From NCBI GenBank assembly GCA_016748015.1, contig JAAOMT010000617.1, positions 380,635 through 444,634 on the forward strand: a stretch of 64,000 bases of DNA, in the 5' to 3' direction. The notes below the pieces were generated by a model that saw only the letters and a list, made by a program, of their open reading frames with translations, searched no databases and was not told where the DNA came from. Both the position numbers and the translations under genes were made by a program. Below, piece after piece: positions 11,185-22,660 of the stretch. This DNA is from Geosiphon pyriformis. Lineage: Eukaryota > Glomeromycota > Glomeromycetes > Archaeosporales > Geosiphonaceae. Numbering within the stretch: position 1 is the stretch's first letter; the number at the start of each line of letters is the position of its first letter.

Positions 11185-11811
11185 AAATAGGATTTTATCA
11201 AGAGAAACGTTTTCTATCCAGGCCTGGAGTCACTAACATCTACTGAAATTGGTAGCTAATCAATTTCAAAATGTTAGTTGGGTTTTGGGGATTTTCCAAG
11301 TACAATAATTAAAGAATTTGGTTTTTTAAATTATTTAATATTTATTTCTTTTTGTGTGTATAGGAATGGTTTTAAGAGATAAATCTAAAGTAAGATACAT
11401 TTTTTCGAAGAGAGAAGCTCTTCTTTTATACAACTTGTCGTAACACTATTTTATGAACTTGAACTTTGCTATTTTTTACAATTTCGCTGAACTAAAGATA
11501 CATTTTGGCGAACTACAAGTTATTTCTGCGAACTATTAGATATTTCAGTGAACTATCAATTATTTCGGCGAATTTCTATAAATTTTGGCGAACTTTTGAA
11601 TGTTACATAGTTTGGAGTATTGCATGATTGATCATTGCAATTAGGTTACATTTGTGTTGTGTACAATTTGGGTTATTAATTAAATAATAATTTTGGACAT
11701 TCTTTGCTAATGTAATAAGTGATAATTTGAAACAATAATATATGCTAATTAATGATAGGAATTATAAGATAGTTTCATGCTAAATAATATCTCTAATTTC
11801 GTCTGGTAACA
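11185..11811 (-). repeat. 5' LTR of A1, partial
   Basis: 627 bp matching 6043-6669 of the other LTR closely (same array, same TATA, same end GGTAACA); its inner end is in the N run. The two LTRs differ at a modest number of positions, mostly C/T and G/A, for example TCTGG versus TTTGG at the outer end. Confidence 0.9.
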
Positions 11812-13523
11812 ACACACATTAATAGAAATAAAACTGAATTGTGTTTTATAGCTAATAATAGGATAAAGAACCATTAACACCAAATACAAAAACTGTTTAT
11901 TTGAAATAGTTTTTCTTAACACAAAGTTGGAAAAAAACTGGACATTTAAATGTGTTTTGGCCAAACTAGACTTTAAAAGCCCTTCAATAGACAGAAAAAT
12001 ATTCAAGTAACAATAAAATTTACTCTTTTTGGCAATAAAAATAGACAAATTACTAATTGACAATAAGAGACTTCTGACTTTGCAATTAATAAAAATAACT
12101 ATTATCTTATTATTATTAATAGAAATATCATTGATTTGAACAAATTCACTAACAATATTGAAAATGTATTGGGTAGCAGTTTGACTGCTACCAACTCAAA
12201 TAGTATTATTAATAAAAGCTCTAGCAGTGAAAAATGATGTTAATTCAGTGTAAAATTTTACATAACCAGTTTTGACAATGAAATAAAAATTCAACCTATA
12301 ACCACACACACTTTCCTGTCTCTTGATTTTGCATAAAAAAGGATCATAAAATATGCATTAAAGAAGAAGTAAGAAAACTTCTTTCTGGTCTAAATTATTA
12401 TGTATCCAATATTTACTTATCAATCTAAAATCAGTTATAACTTTGTTGATACAATTATTGTGAATACTACCAAAAAATCTAATGAACTTGTTACATATTT
12501 TTATCCTAATCAAGCTTTTTCTAAGATGCTCTCATTTAACAGAATTATAAGCTTTTTGCATGTCTTATAAGATCAGCCAAAATTCATGGTTCTTTTCCAA
12601 AGCATTTTTAATGACTGAACTGATGGCAAAAATAGAAGATTGTATTATTGTATCCTTTAAAACTGAAAAATTGTTCTTATACAGAACATTAAAAGTGTTA
12701 TATGTTGAAAAAATCTTGTCTAAGAGAATCTTAAAAAGGATTTTATGAGCAGTCTTAATTAAAGCAATAAGTTAGATATTTGTAAAAATGCTCTTCCACT
12801 AATATGGCTTTGGAATTATTGAAACCCAAGCTTTTTTTAAACACTAAGCACCAATTTACAAAACAAACAAGAATTCAAAAGTACTAAAAGCATATCTAAA
12901 ACCGACCTGTTGCAGTGTTTTCAAAGCTTATTTAAGACACCAGAAAGGCCAACAGCTTTGCCATCAGACAGATCAAAAACCACATTGAGCAGCTTATCAA
13001 AACTAATTAGACATATTACATTCAAGAAAGCATTATCAAAAACATATTTCAATGGCTAATATTGTTAAGACCAATTATTAGGAAAAATTTTCACCACTTT
13101 ACATTCCTTAGTCTAGTCCTCTATAATCACATCTACTTTGGCCTTAACCAGCTCAGATTCCAGAATCAGTTTATTACTTATGACCAGATGGTTCAACACT
13201 ACTTTCTAAAAAGGATGTTCAAGTATGTTTCTGATTATGTAATCTTTATTAACCACAAAATTTTCTATTTACTTATTGATAACTGACCTAATTCTAAACT
13301 TTTTAGTTTACAAAGACTTAACAAGCTTGGAAACACAATATAATTTTCTCACACTAAAAAGAGCCAAACATACATGATTAAAATTTACACCAGAATCCAA
13401 CAGAGTCTGAACAGACAAAGTTTTATTAATGTCCAAAGATGCCCAATGAACTATTAAAAAGTCAAACAAACTATTTATACTCTTATAAAAAAATTTTACA
13501 ATTTTTGACACCAAAATTTCCAA
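11812..13523 (-). pseudogene. LINE reverse transcriptase, dead
   Basis: The linker before RT is readable at 13308-13523 (LVSKIVKFF...LLDSGVNFNHV). The catalytic FVDDT-type box is at 12202-12216 and now reads FINNT: both catalytic Asp are Asn through G-to-A. It is followed by a preserved EFVQINDISINNNK segment and, at 11749-12063, the thumb-side region (NLVLRK-like FSNFVLRKTISNKQ). The RT is cut at 11812 by A1 and its downstream part resumes at 5688. Confidence 0.7.
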
Positions 13524-13769
13524 TTTATAAAACCTAGAGGACTTTTTGGTAAAAATATTATCATAGTCTTTGAACTATATTTTCTTGAAAATCTCATTTG
13601 CAAAAAGACACATCATCTTATGAACAGTATTTTACATAGTATCAAGATCTGAAAATCTATTGGATACAACAAACTCATTAGAAAACATTGCTGTATTAGC
13701 TGCCATAGACTTTTTAAATCTGTGCTACTTAGTTTTATCTGTATTCTTAATGTTAAACTTTTAATAATT

Positions 13770-14400
13770 CTTATTCACCTATTTACAAAAAAAGTTTAAT
13801 TGTGTATCTAATAACTCACTCAAACTCACAGACATGAAAACAGTGTGATAATTAATATTAAAATGTTCCCCAACATTTAAAACATTACAATATACTACTG
13901 TGTTAACCAAATTTAAAGAAACAAACATATAATTAATAGTTTTTTTAACACCCTTTGAAATTTTTCATGTAGAACTCCTCACAACTAAACTTCTTAACAG
14001 AAAATTGACCAATCCCAGATCAAGACATTTCTTAAAACTAACATATTTGTGCAAACCATTCTTATTGAAATTTCTACTTAAGATGACAAAAAAAGACTTA
14101 TTCATAGTTTTTGCAATCAAAAAGTTGATTTTTCTAGCTTAAGACAAATATACAGCTAATATAGCACTAGTGTACAGCTCCAAAATCAAAACAAACAACT
14201 TATTCTTAAAAAGCAGCTTAATAAACAAAAGTTTACTAGCAACTTCCAAGATTTTGTACACATGTCTTGTTAAATTAATGTTTATAATAATCACAACACT
14301 AAAGTCTAGATGACCAAATTTCAAATTAGAAGTAAATATACAAGCACCTTTAAACTTATTCATAATTTATGGCCTAATAGTAGACCTCAACTTTATTTTA
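13770..14400 (-). pseudogene. LINE apurinic-like endonuclease, dead
   Basis: The - strand frame around 14363-13770 reads as an exonuclease-endonuclease-phosphatase fold, the enzyme that nicks target DNA for LINE integration. The segment that should carry the GGDFNED motif reads SRNFNKN (about 14060): Asp to Asn, Glu to Lys and Asp to Asn, all G-to-A changes on the coding strand. The C-terminal DTDH-like segment is also altered (NINYHT near 13850). Frames are broken by several stops. Confidence 0.6.
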
Positions 14401-14518
14401 GTAACAATAGAAACCAAATTACTTAATTCTTTATGTCAACAAATAATGTTTTTTTGCTTGATAGAAATATTGAGACTTTGAACATTACATATAACAAACT
14501 TCCAAACCAGATCTGTTA

Positions 14519-15464
14519 TTAAGAAAAATGAGCAACAGAAACCAAACCAGCATTGTCTACTTTGGTTAATAGACTCATAATTGTAACTGACAAATTGTTT
14601 AAAGTGTCTTTCAATTTAAAGATTATTAATAAATCAAAAACCACCACTTCTACAATAGTCTTACCACTAGTGGCCACACCTGAATCCTCACTTATCACTA
14701 TATCTGCCTCTTGATTCTGTGATGAAGGAGTTACCAATGGCTGACATCCAGGGCTAAGCTGGAAAACCATTGGCTTAGGTGTGTTCAACCTCTTAGCCAA
14801 CTTATCAACACATTTTGTAAGACTAGTAAGACTACACTCAAGAGTAGCAAACCTATTATTTAATTTCACAGACACTAACAAGATAAGTTTCATTTCTGAA
14901 AAAAAACCAAAATCAACCAAACTATTTTGTGCAAGAAAAAAAAAAGAAAACTCACTAACTACTTTGGCCCAAGAGACATTGCTAAAAGAAACAAAACAGA
15001 AGATTAATGCTAAATGTTTAACATAAATGAATACCAGTCTGCTTTTATTTTCCTCTAATAGCACTTTACAAAATGGGCTATTAGAAAAAGTTTTCTCATT
15101 CACAGAACAGCCTAATAAAGTATAACCTAATTTCTTATATTTAGCATACTTAGCAAAACTCAAATAAAACCAATGCAAATTAATGTCCTTTAGAACAGGT
15201 ATGATCCTTATAACAGCATTTAGTGACTCAACTAAGTCAAAACAAACAACAACACATCTGGTTCAAACATACATAACTGAGTAACAATCAATAACACATG
15301 TTTTTTTATCTACAGAACTAATGAAATCTCAAATGTCATAAGCATTAATATATATTAGCAGTATATAGAGCAGCACCCTATACTAATCCCTTGTATCCTA
15401 TAATTTCTTGTCTAAATTTGTTTTAGTCATTCACACAGCATCTTTTTTAATCAAGATAGACCAC
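14519..15464 (-). pseudogene. LINE N-terminal region with degenerate zinc knuckle
   Basis: A 219-residue frame (14519-15178) plus upstream remnants. It contains YAKYKKLGYTLLGC, which looks like a CCHC knuckle (C-x2-C-x4-H-x4-C) in which two Cys and the His have become Tyr by single transitions. A Ser/Asn-rich stretch, a predicted helical segment (LTSLTKCVDKLAKRLNTP) and an acidic segment follow. In LINEs this part binds nucleic acid. It lies just upstream of the endonuclease, as expected. Confidence 0.65.
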
Positions 15465-16255
15465 TGTTACTCATAGAAATATAGGGAATATATATTAGCA
15501 TAGTTATTAACCAATCAGAAATAGATGTAGTAAAATGTAAAATTCCAGGATTCCTTTCAAGAATTACAGAATTCCAGGAATTACAGGATTCTCTTAAAGG
15601 AATTGCAGAATTGAAGAATCTCAATTATGTATATATAGCAGTAGGATTAGAAGCTAAAAAGACAGACCTCTCAGTTTAGATTTCATCTAGACAACTTTCC
15701 AAACCACAAATAAATAACTGTTTGTTATTTCAAACTCGCTGCTACTATCAACATAGAGTGTTAATAGTAATTGATACTTAACTACACTAGAATAATAGCT
15801 CTTGATCATGGCTATTGATGGAATACTAACTTGCAAATTGCCTTGGCTTATTTCTTTCTTTCTTTATTTTCTTTTTTTTTCTTTATTTTTTGCCTTAATT
15901 TTATTGTTGTTTACTAATTCTATTAAGGATTAACGCATAGAGTACTGACATCAGGATAAACATGACTGGTAAAAGACCCAAAAATAAGGGTAGAACACTC
16001 GATTGAGAATAGCTTACCAGAAGGAATACCAGCCATCAAGCTGAGAAAGAAATTGATGAAACTGCGGTTTCGGAAAGCTACAAATAAAATTATTACTATT
16101 GAATCTCTGTCCATTATACAAAAAACTCAACCAAATTCTTCAGATACAAACCTTTCAGACACAAACCTTCAGATCACTATCAACTGCAATTAGAGTTGAA
16201 TACCAAGTTATGGGTTTGTTATTTAATCCAACACCAGAAATAGTCACCTGTAACA
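15465..16255 (+). repeat. 5' LTR of B0
   Basis: 791 bp, TGTTACTCATAG... to ...CACCTGTAACA. It contains short repeats built on AATTACAGAATTCC at about 15540-15615, a TATA-like TATGTATATATAG at 15626-15637, and a pyrimidine-rich tract near 15850. The second half, including AATAGCTCTTGATCATGGCT, is shared with the B2 LTR; the U3 repeat region is not. Confidence 0.85.
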
Positions 16256-16257
16256 TT

Positions 16258-16268
16258 TGGTGCTCCCT
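16258..16268 (+). promoter_or_regulatory. B0 primer-binding site
   Basis: TGGTGCTCCCT begins two bases after the LTR. It should pair with the CCA end of a tRNA ending ...GAGCACCA. The same site, with small differences, follows the LTRs of B2, A3 and A4. Confidence 0.6.
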
Positions 16269-16314
16269 ATGAAGTATAATCCTACAGAGAACCAGCACCA
16301 ACACAAATCTAAAA

Positions 16315-18600
16315 GTGGCGGAATCAGAAAACATAAGAGCAAACCATCTAGGATTTGCAAAATTCTTATTTCAACACTACTGTCAACATTTGGAATTAAA
16401 TCACAACCACATATCAGCAGAATCAGCTTTCAATTTCTACATTAACAAAAAATTGCCTATCTGTTAGAAACACCAGTAAATATCGAATTGGCAAGAGAAG
16501 TCTTTTACAGTGAATTAATTCAAAATACCAACCTGTCAACAAATCACAATTTCACCTCCATTATCATAGAAATCAACAAAAAAATTGAACACCACACACA
16601 GCAAAGATACTCCATTACTTATATGAGCAAAGATAAAGGAAAACTGCAAACACCCAAAAAAATACAACTACCTACTTGGAAGAAAACAAGAGTTGAGTCC
16701 CCAACTAATCCATCATACCACTATATACCTGGAAGCATCATTAATATTACATTTACTGGTGTGGCCACATCAAACATGACATCAGCATTTGGACAATTCT
16801 CATTCCAAAGTAAACAAAAGAAAGCAGAGTTATTAAAACCATATGGCATGTATTTTAAAGAATTTAACTTGTAATTATCAATGCCATCAGGACTCTGATC
16901 ACCACTGCCTCCTTTAGATTTCAGAATTTCTGATCTATGGGAAGTAACGAAATCAGAAGAAGAAGAAGAAGAAGAAACTAAAGATCAAGAATTTACTTAC
17001 CAAAACCCAATCACTAAAAACCTGGAATTTGAAACCCCAAATCTTCAAACACAGCAAAACCTAAATCCAGAAAATCCGGAAATCAAAACTCCGAATATTC
17101 AGACACCACCAACTCAGGATAATCAAAACTCCAATTTAATAAATCAACAAAACTTACCTCCAGTAATTGTTATCAATTAACCACCGATTAATCCAATAGC
17201 CAAACTTATACAGCAGTTACTTCAATTACCACCCCAACAACTCATGCAACAACAACCACTTTAACAGCCACCACAACAATCCAACTTAGATCCAATGGTC
17301 TATACACCAATTGCAAAACTTGACAATTTTACTGGCAAAGAGAACAATGCCCAAATATGGCTTAATGACATTGAAAAAGCCATAGTGGCCAACGGATGGA
17401 ATGACGGTAGAGCCCTTTAAGTAATCCTCTATTTTTTCAAAGATACTGCCAACTTGTGGTATCAGAGCCTAGCCACCAAACCACAAACCTTTAATGAGTT
17501 CAAAACAGAATTCTTGAAATACTTTAGTAATAACAATAGTATCAATTACTTAACCAACACATTTACTACTATCAAACAAGAAGACACAAAAGCAGTCACC
17601 ACTTACTTGGAATGCTTCCATAGAAATCTGTGCCAAATTCAGGCAATTCAAGCTAATTACTTTACAGTGCCACAGATCTTGAACCAGTTCATCAGAAGAT
17701 TGCATAGTAGCATCCTTCAGTGAGTATGTCCAATGCATCCAGTTGATCTCCCAACCACCATCACCCACACTAGAGATTTTGAAGCAGCCAAGCTAGAAGC
17801 CAACCATGTCCAAGCTGTAAATTTAGTGATAAACGAATTATCTGACTTGGATTCCAAACTAAAACAATTTAGTAATACAATCAATCAGAAACTAGAAGAA
17901 TACTTAGCTAACAATTGTGCAATCTATTAACCACCACAACAACACAATAATTCAGAAAACACAAATCATTTCCAAAATCAGCTGCATTCATTAACATCAT
18001 CATCATTATTGTTACCCAATCAGCCGTGATAGCCAGAAACATGTGTTTGCCACAACTGTGGTAAACAAAGTCACATTAGAGCTGACTGTTAATTTTATAG
18101 CAACAATCTATGATCAGAAAATCAATATCAAAACTCTGATTGCAGATTTCAGACTCAGAATTACTACCCAAATCAAGATCAATATCAAACCATTTACCTG
18201 CCAATGACACAGCAACCAATCTATCAACCACCAGTATATCAACTTCCAATTTATCAACTGCAGCCACCAGTAATTTATTAGCTGTAGCCCCAAATAATTT
18301 ATCAGTCCCAACAACCAATTCAAACACCATTCCAAAACCCCACTCAAATGACATCAGAAAACCCAAGATCTAGAATCACTTAAAACTGGAGATCAGCAAT
18401 GGTTGTTCATTAACCGATCCCCAGCTCCTCTCACCAACTATTAGGCTCTCAACAGTAGAATCTGGGTACTGGTTCCACCCAAAACCCAAATTCCCAGAAC
18501 TATTTAAGTTTTCTGGTTATTCCAGAAGATGCCACCACCAACAACTCGGAATTCAACCCACCCCAAACAACACTCACCAACAATATTCCACCAGCAACAG
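16315..18600 (+). pseudogene. B0 Gag, with CCHC knuckle
   Basis: The frame opens at GTGGCGGAATCAG (16315), not ATG; B2 has ATGGCAGAATCAG at the same place. An N-terminal segment (16488-16874), a variable acidic and Pro/Gln-rich stretch, then the capsid core (LANTFTTIKQEDTKAV, YLECFHRNLCQIQAI) at 17330-17930 follow. The knuckle is CHNCGKQSHIRADC at 18048-18089, followed by a Tyr/Gln/Pro-rich tail. Many in-frame TAA/TAG/TGA codons are present, so it is not functional. Confidence 0.75.
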
Positions 18601-19053
18601 TTACTGAAAATGAATCTCTTGCAGCCATCTTTCCTTTTGAATTGGAAGAAATCATCAACCCACTTTTGTTTAGTAGAGCAGCACTTGAGGAGAAACCCAT
18701 CACCACAATGTACACTGATGCGAAAGTTGATGGTCACTCCATCAAACTGATCCTAGATAGTAGATCAGCTGACAGCATCATTACAAGACAACTCATGGAT
18801 CAATTAGGTCATCAAGTTGATCACACTGCCAGCACCAGGATTATTACAGCTGATGAAGTGACCAAAACACCCATTGGAGAGATTAATGATTTCCCCATAG
18901 AAGTCAATGGCATCATAATACTAATCAAAGTACTCATCATAGAAGCCACTCAATACTAAGCACTCGTTAAGAACAACTGGCTGTTCAAAACTAACACGAC
19001 CCTAGATTGGAACACAAAAGCTCCAGCTTAGCCAGAACAGTTGACACACACGG
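18601..19053 (+). pseudogene. B0 aspartic protease, truncated
   Basis: Contains LILDSRSADSIITRQLMDQL (near 18750-18800): the DSG Gly is Arg by one transition. It then has ITADEVTKTPIGEI and the start of the NNWL segment. It ends at 19053 where the A2 LTR begins. It lies in its usual place after Gag. Confidence 0.75.
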
Positions 19054-19850
19054 TGTTACTGGAGGTTTTTGGTCTTTTCTTAGCTCTTGTATGTTTATTG
19101 TAATGCTGTTAATTCACAACTATGGGAAGTGTTTGAACCTTTGATAACTGAATTTATCTTCAAATTATCTTCTATAATTTGAACTGCTGGGCTTATAAGT
19201 AGAATGACCAGTTCTGTGCCAGTTGCTTTGTGTAGTTACGTTGTAGTAAACATCAACTCTTTCCCAGAAATTGCTCATCTGAAAGCTCACTAAAAATGTG
19301 TAGTTACTTTGCTATGAAAGTCAACTCTTTTACAGAAATCTCATCTGTAGGCTACCCTAATGATTAAAATAAAAAAATAAAATAAAAAAAATAAAAAAAA
19401 TGTAAAAGAAATAGAATTCTGTCAAGAAAAACGTTTTTTATTCAGGCCTGGAGTCACTAACAGTTTACTGAAATTGGTAGCTAATCAATTTCAAAACGTT
19501 AGTTGGGTTTTGGGGATTTTCCAAGTACAATAATTAAAGAATTTGGTTTTTTAAATTATTTGGTATTTATTTTTTTTTGTGTATGTGGGAATGGTTCTAA
19601 GTGATAAATCTAAAGTAAGATATATTTTCTCGAAGAAAGAAGCTCTTCTTTTATACAACTTGTCATAACACTATTCTATAAACTTGAACTTTGCTCTTTT
19701 CTACAATTTTACTGAACTAAAGATACATTTCAGCAAATTACAAGTTATTTCTGCAAACTATTAAATATTTTGGTGAACTATCAATTATTTCAGCAAATTT
19801 TTACAAATTTTGGTGAACTTTTGAATGTTACATATTTCGGGGTATTGTAT
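19054..19850 (-). repeat. 3' LTR of A2, left part
   Basis: Begins TGTTACTGG and includes the six-unit 20-bp motif array (about 19705-19830), much decayed (for example TTCAGCAAA). It is interrupted after GTAT (19847-19850) by element C and resumes at 27513. The two parts together give about 982 bp once the duplicated 4 bp are discounted, equal to the A1 LTR. Confidence 0.85.
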
Positions 19851-20528
19851 TATTACGGGTTGGAGTAACAAGCTAACGGATAGCAAGGGAGAACAGTATT
19901 GTATAGTGATAGAAATAAACAAAGAGGGAATTACAATAAGGGAGCGAATTGAATAAGTAGGAATTCAATGTGCATGATCAGTCTCATAAAAATCACAGTC
20001 ACTAATCTTTTCTTAAATCTGAAGATAGAGGAATAGTCTGTGATTGTCAACAAGATAACACTACTGCTATTATTTTATGCCTCAATTCAGCGATTCTTAG
20101 AATCAATAACAGGTATCATTGTACTTTTCAATCGTTTCTTTATTCAATGAATTACAAGAGCAAGCCAATTGCTTCTCAGGCTAATTCTAACAAATACAAA
20201 TCAAGAAGAGGAAAAGATAAGGTATGTGAATGCCAACAAGTAGATACTTGAAGGTAAGGAAAGAAGAATAAGAAATTATAAGAGAAAGTAATTGATATTG
20301 TTTATTTCGTTACTTTGATCATGTCTTTCTACAGCTAAGGGAATCATCACTTATATAGTTATCTAAAGTAGTCAATGATCAGGTTAATGATCAGGTCAAT
20401 GATCAGGTCAATGATCAGATCATTGATCAGGTCAACGATCACTATCTAAAAATAGGATGGCTAATTATATGACATTAGTGGCTAATACATGTGATAACTA
20501 ATAAAAACTATGGGTTTTAACCATAATA
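19851..20528 (-). repeat. 3' LTR of C
   Basis: 678 bp. It starts TATTACGGG, where the other LTR has TGTTATGGG, and ends CCATAATA. It contains a tandem array of a 12-bp unit at 20371-20432 and is 12 bp longer than the other LTR, one unit. Confidence 0.9.
20371..20432. repeat. 12-bp tandem repeat in C LTR
   Basis: About six copies of GGTCAATGATCA, each with the palindrome TGATCA; the fifth copy is inverted-like (ATCATTGATCA). The matching array in the other LTR (about 27366-27426) has five units. Position within U3 is likely but no TATA box was confirmed. Confidence 0.75.
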
Positions 20529-21259
20529 TCATCCTCTCCAAAGAGATTGAGCTCTGGCAAAATCAAGCTATTTATGGGATAGTCTATGTGAAGAGTTTTG
20601 TTTAACTCAAAACTAGCTAGTTTGTTGAAGTTTTTTGTGGATAGAGTATATAATACTTGAAGTGAAATAAGTTTTGTATCCAAGAGACCAAATCTTTGTA
20701 TAAGAGTTCTGGCTCTTCTAGCAATGGTCAAAACTCTTGGGACATCCAATTGTATAATGCCCAAAATTTCCCCTTGTATCTCTGAAGTTGTTTTTTTCAT
20801 GAGCTTTATGTCTTCTATGATTTCACCAAGATGACCATAGAGTTCTAGTTGTCTTCCATATGACAAGTTTTTGTTTATGGGCAAGATTTCTTGTATCGTT
20901 TTTCCAATTGTGCTGGAAGGTGAAAGTATCACTGCTGTTATGCTTTCCAGCAGGTATTTATTTATTTTGCCACCAATTCTTTCTCTTCTGGTAGTTGTTT
21001 TCTTTGGTCTGATAACAGTATGAATTCCACTGTTGTCTGTTATGGTGGTTTGTTTTCTGATAGTCAGAGTAGCATTTGGATAGTTCTTGATCCAGTACTC
21101 ATGGAAAGTATAGAAAGTGTTTTGAATATTTTGATCCAGGAAATAATTGTTCATATTGATTGAAGATACCTCTGTTTTGGGAATGGTGCATTTATTTATA
21201 TCTAATTTTTGCCAATCATTTGGGTCAGTATTACCACAACAGGTAACCAATCAAGTCAT
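20498..21259 (-). CDS. C ORF3, unknown protein downstream of integrase
   Basis: An ATG at 21259-21257 overlaps the IN stop codon (shared ATGA). A TGA at codon 3 interrupts it; after that the frame is open for 250 residues. The product has Cys-Cys near the start, a basic stretch (RPKKTTTRRERIGGKINKYL) and a long helical half (LGEIIEDIKLMKKTTSEIQG; VLTIARRARTLIQRFGLLD). It ends LNLFGEDDIMVKTHSFY. Codons for FGEDD lie in the PPT and the stop is 30 bp inside the LTR. There is no signal peptide or membrane segment, so it is not an envelope. Function unknown. Confidence 0.7.
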
Positions 21260-22660
21260 TTGTGATATTTCTTGAGTCGTGTGCCATAAACAGGGTGATC
21301 ATTGAAGATTGTTTTATATTGATCTTGTAAGATATAAAAACTATTGTTCAAAACTTTGTTGACTATAAAAGATCCTTTCCAGCAGCTGGAGAATTTATCA
21401 CCATAGACATTGTCTCTGTCTAAACAGTATTCCAAAACTAAGTCACCAATACTTAAGGAAAGTGTTTTATAGGTTTTTTTCTTTTTGAGCTTCTCTTGGA
21501 ACTGTTTTATCTTTTCAAAGGCAATTATCCGTGCTTCTACCAATGAGTCAAGAATGGTACCAAGTTTTCTTTGCAAAATGTCCTTGTAATCTCCTATTGT
21601 TATTTCTTCAAAAGGTATTGTTTCTATATCCATTTCTATTGGTAGAGTTGCCATTCGTCCATAGAGCAGATAAAAAGGTTCATAATTTGTTATGTCATGA
21701 TTCACAGTTCTGTAGGCGAACAAAGCTGAAGGCAATACTTTGTCTCATAGGTTGGTTTCTTCACTGGTTTTGGCTAAGGTTTCACATAGTGTTTTATTAA
21801 AATGTTCCACTAAGCCATTTTTTTGGAGGTGATAAGGGGATGAGAGTTTATGATGTATTCCCAATTTTCTACAAAGTTCTTTAACCAGTGTACTGAGAAA
21901 AGCTCTTCCTCTATCAGATAAAAGTTCTTTGGGGCAGCCATGGCAACAAATAATATCTTCATAAATGAATTTGGCAATTGAGACTGCTGTTTGATCTGGA
22001 GTGGCTTTTGCTTCTACCCACTTTGTAAGATAGTCGGTAGCTGTGATAATGTATCTGTTAATATTAGGAGTTACTGTTAAAGGTCCAACAACATCTATAC
22101 CAATTTTGTCAAATGGTTGACCAATAGAGATTGGATGAATATCTTCCTTGCGATTGGGTTTTCTTCTTCTTTGGCAGGTATCACAGGTTTTGATGTATTC
22201 AGCAATGTCTTTTTCCAAGATAGGCCAATAATAGTGAGCTAAAGTTTTCTGAATCATTTTTGTTTTTCCAAAGTGTCCAGCTAATGGATTAGTGTGCATA
22301 TTGTAGATCACAATTTCTCTTTCTTCAAATCTAATGACTCTCTGAGGGCGGTCAGAATCTTTTTTATTTCTTTTATATAACTGGTTCTGGCAAATCAAAT
22401 AGAAATTTGATTGTTTGCGCAAATGTTTTCTTTGCTGTCAAGTATAGTCTGGTGGGTATTGTCTTTTACCCAAAAATTTCATTAAGGCAGAGTAGTTGTC
22501 CAAGTCTATTATCGTGTTTGTTTGTGGAAAAGTTACAAATAATTAAGTTGGTTTGGTTTGAGAGGGTTTTACTATCACTGGATGGTAAGTCTGGAGAGAG
22601 TGTCGGTGTTTTGATAATTAGCTCTTTTGTGATGTTGAATTCATTTAAGTAGAGTATTCA
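21256..22660 (-). pseudogene. C integrase
   Basis: The N-terminal HHCC zinc site is intact (HTNPLAGHFG...CDTCQRR, about 22300-22160). The catalytic core residues are visible: D in IDVVGPL, D in LLSDRGRAF, E in GLVEHFNKTL. The frame continues after one stop near 21736-21745 through a core-to-C-terminal segment (AYRTVNHDITNYEPFYLLYG) and an SH3-like end with SSCWKGSFIVNKVL. It inserts the cDNA into the genome. No chromodomain is seen. Only a few transitions away from open, but not functional as it stands. Confidence 0.85.

Larger units (their letters stand above)
5689..11811 (-). mobile_element. Ty3/gypsy element A1, internally deleted
   Basis: Bounded by LTRs that begin TGTTACC and end GGTAACA, flanked by ACAC at 5685-5688 and 11812-11815. 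It has sequence for Gag (partly in the N gap), PR, a Cys-rich module and dUTPase, all in one frame. It lacks most of RT and all of RH, IN and ORF3: sequence jumps from the last part of ORF3 next to the 3' LTR straight to the region before RT (near 6706). Such a copy could move only by using proteins from another copy. It splits the LINE. Confidence 0.85.
3650..15464 (-). mobile_element. Decayed LINE (non-LTR retrotransposon), split by gypsy element A1
   Basis: Translating the - strand gives one degenerate element in the order zinc-knuckle N-terminal region (15464-14519), endonuclease (about 14400-13770), RT (13523-11812), then after the A1 insertion (5689-11811) RNase H and a Cys-containing tail (5688-3700). 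The two halves read on across A1, which is flanked by ACAC on both sides. The right end is cut by the LTR of B0 at 15465, inside the reading frame (segment AVIRIIPVLKDINLHW), so the true 5' end is outside what can be seen. The 3' boundary near 3650 is approximate; no clear poly(A) or target duplication was found. The layout matches a LINE type I remember from arbuscular mycorrhizal fungi. No frame is intact. Confidence 0.8.
15465..19053 (+). mobile_element. Ty3/gypsy element B0, 3' part missing
   Basis: 5' LTR 15465-16255, PBS, gag and PR, then cut at 19053 by the 3' LTR of A2. It is inserted in the LINE after CCAC. The rest of B0 (Cys module, dUTPase, RT and so on) is not found to the right of A2, because the right end of A2 is itself a rearranged junction (31187/31188). 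Confidence 0.85.

Noticed and set aside
10749-11201. A 150-residue frame across the N run
   Set aside because: It exists only because N is not read as a stop.
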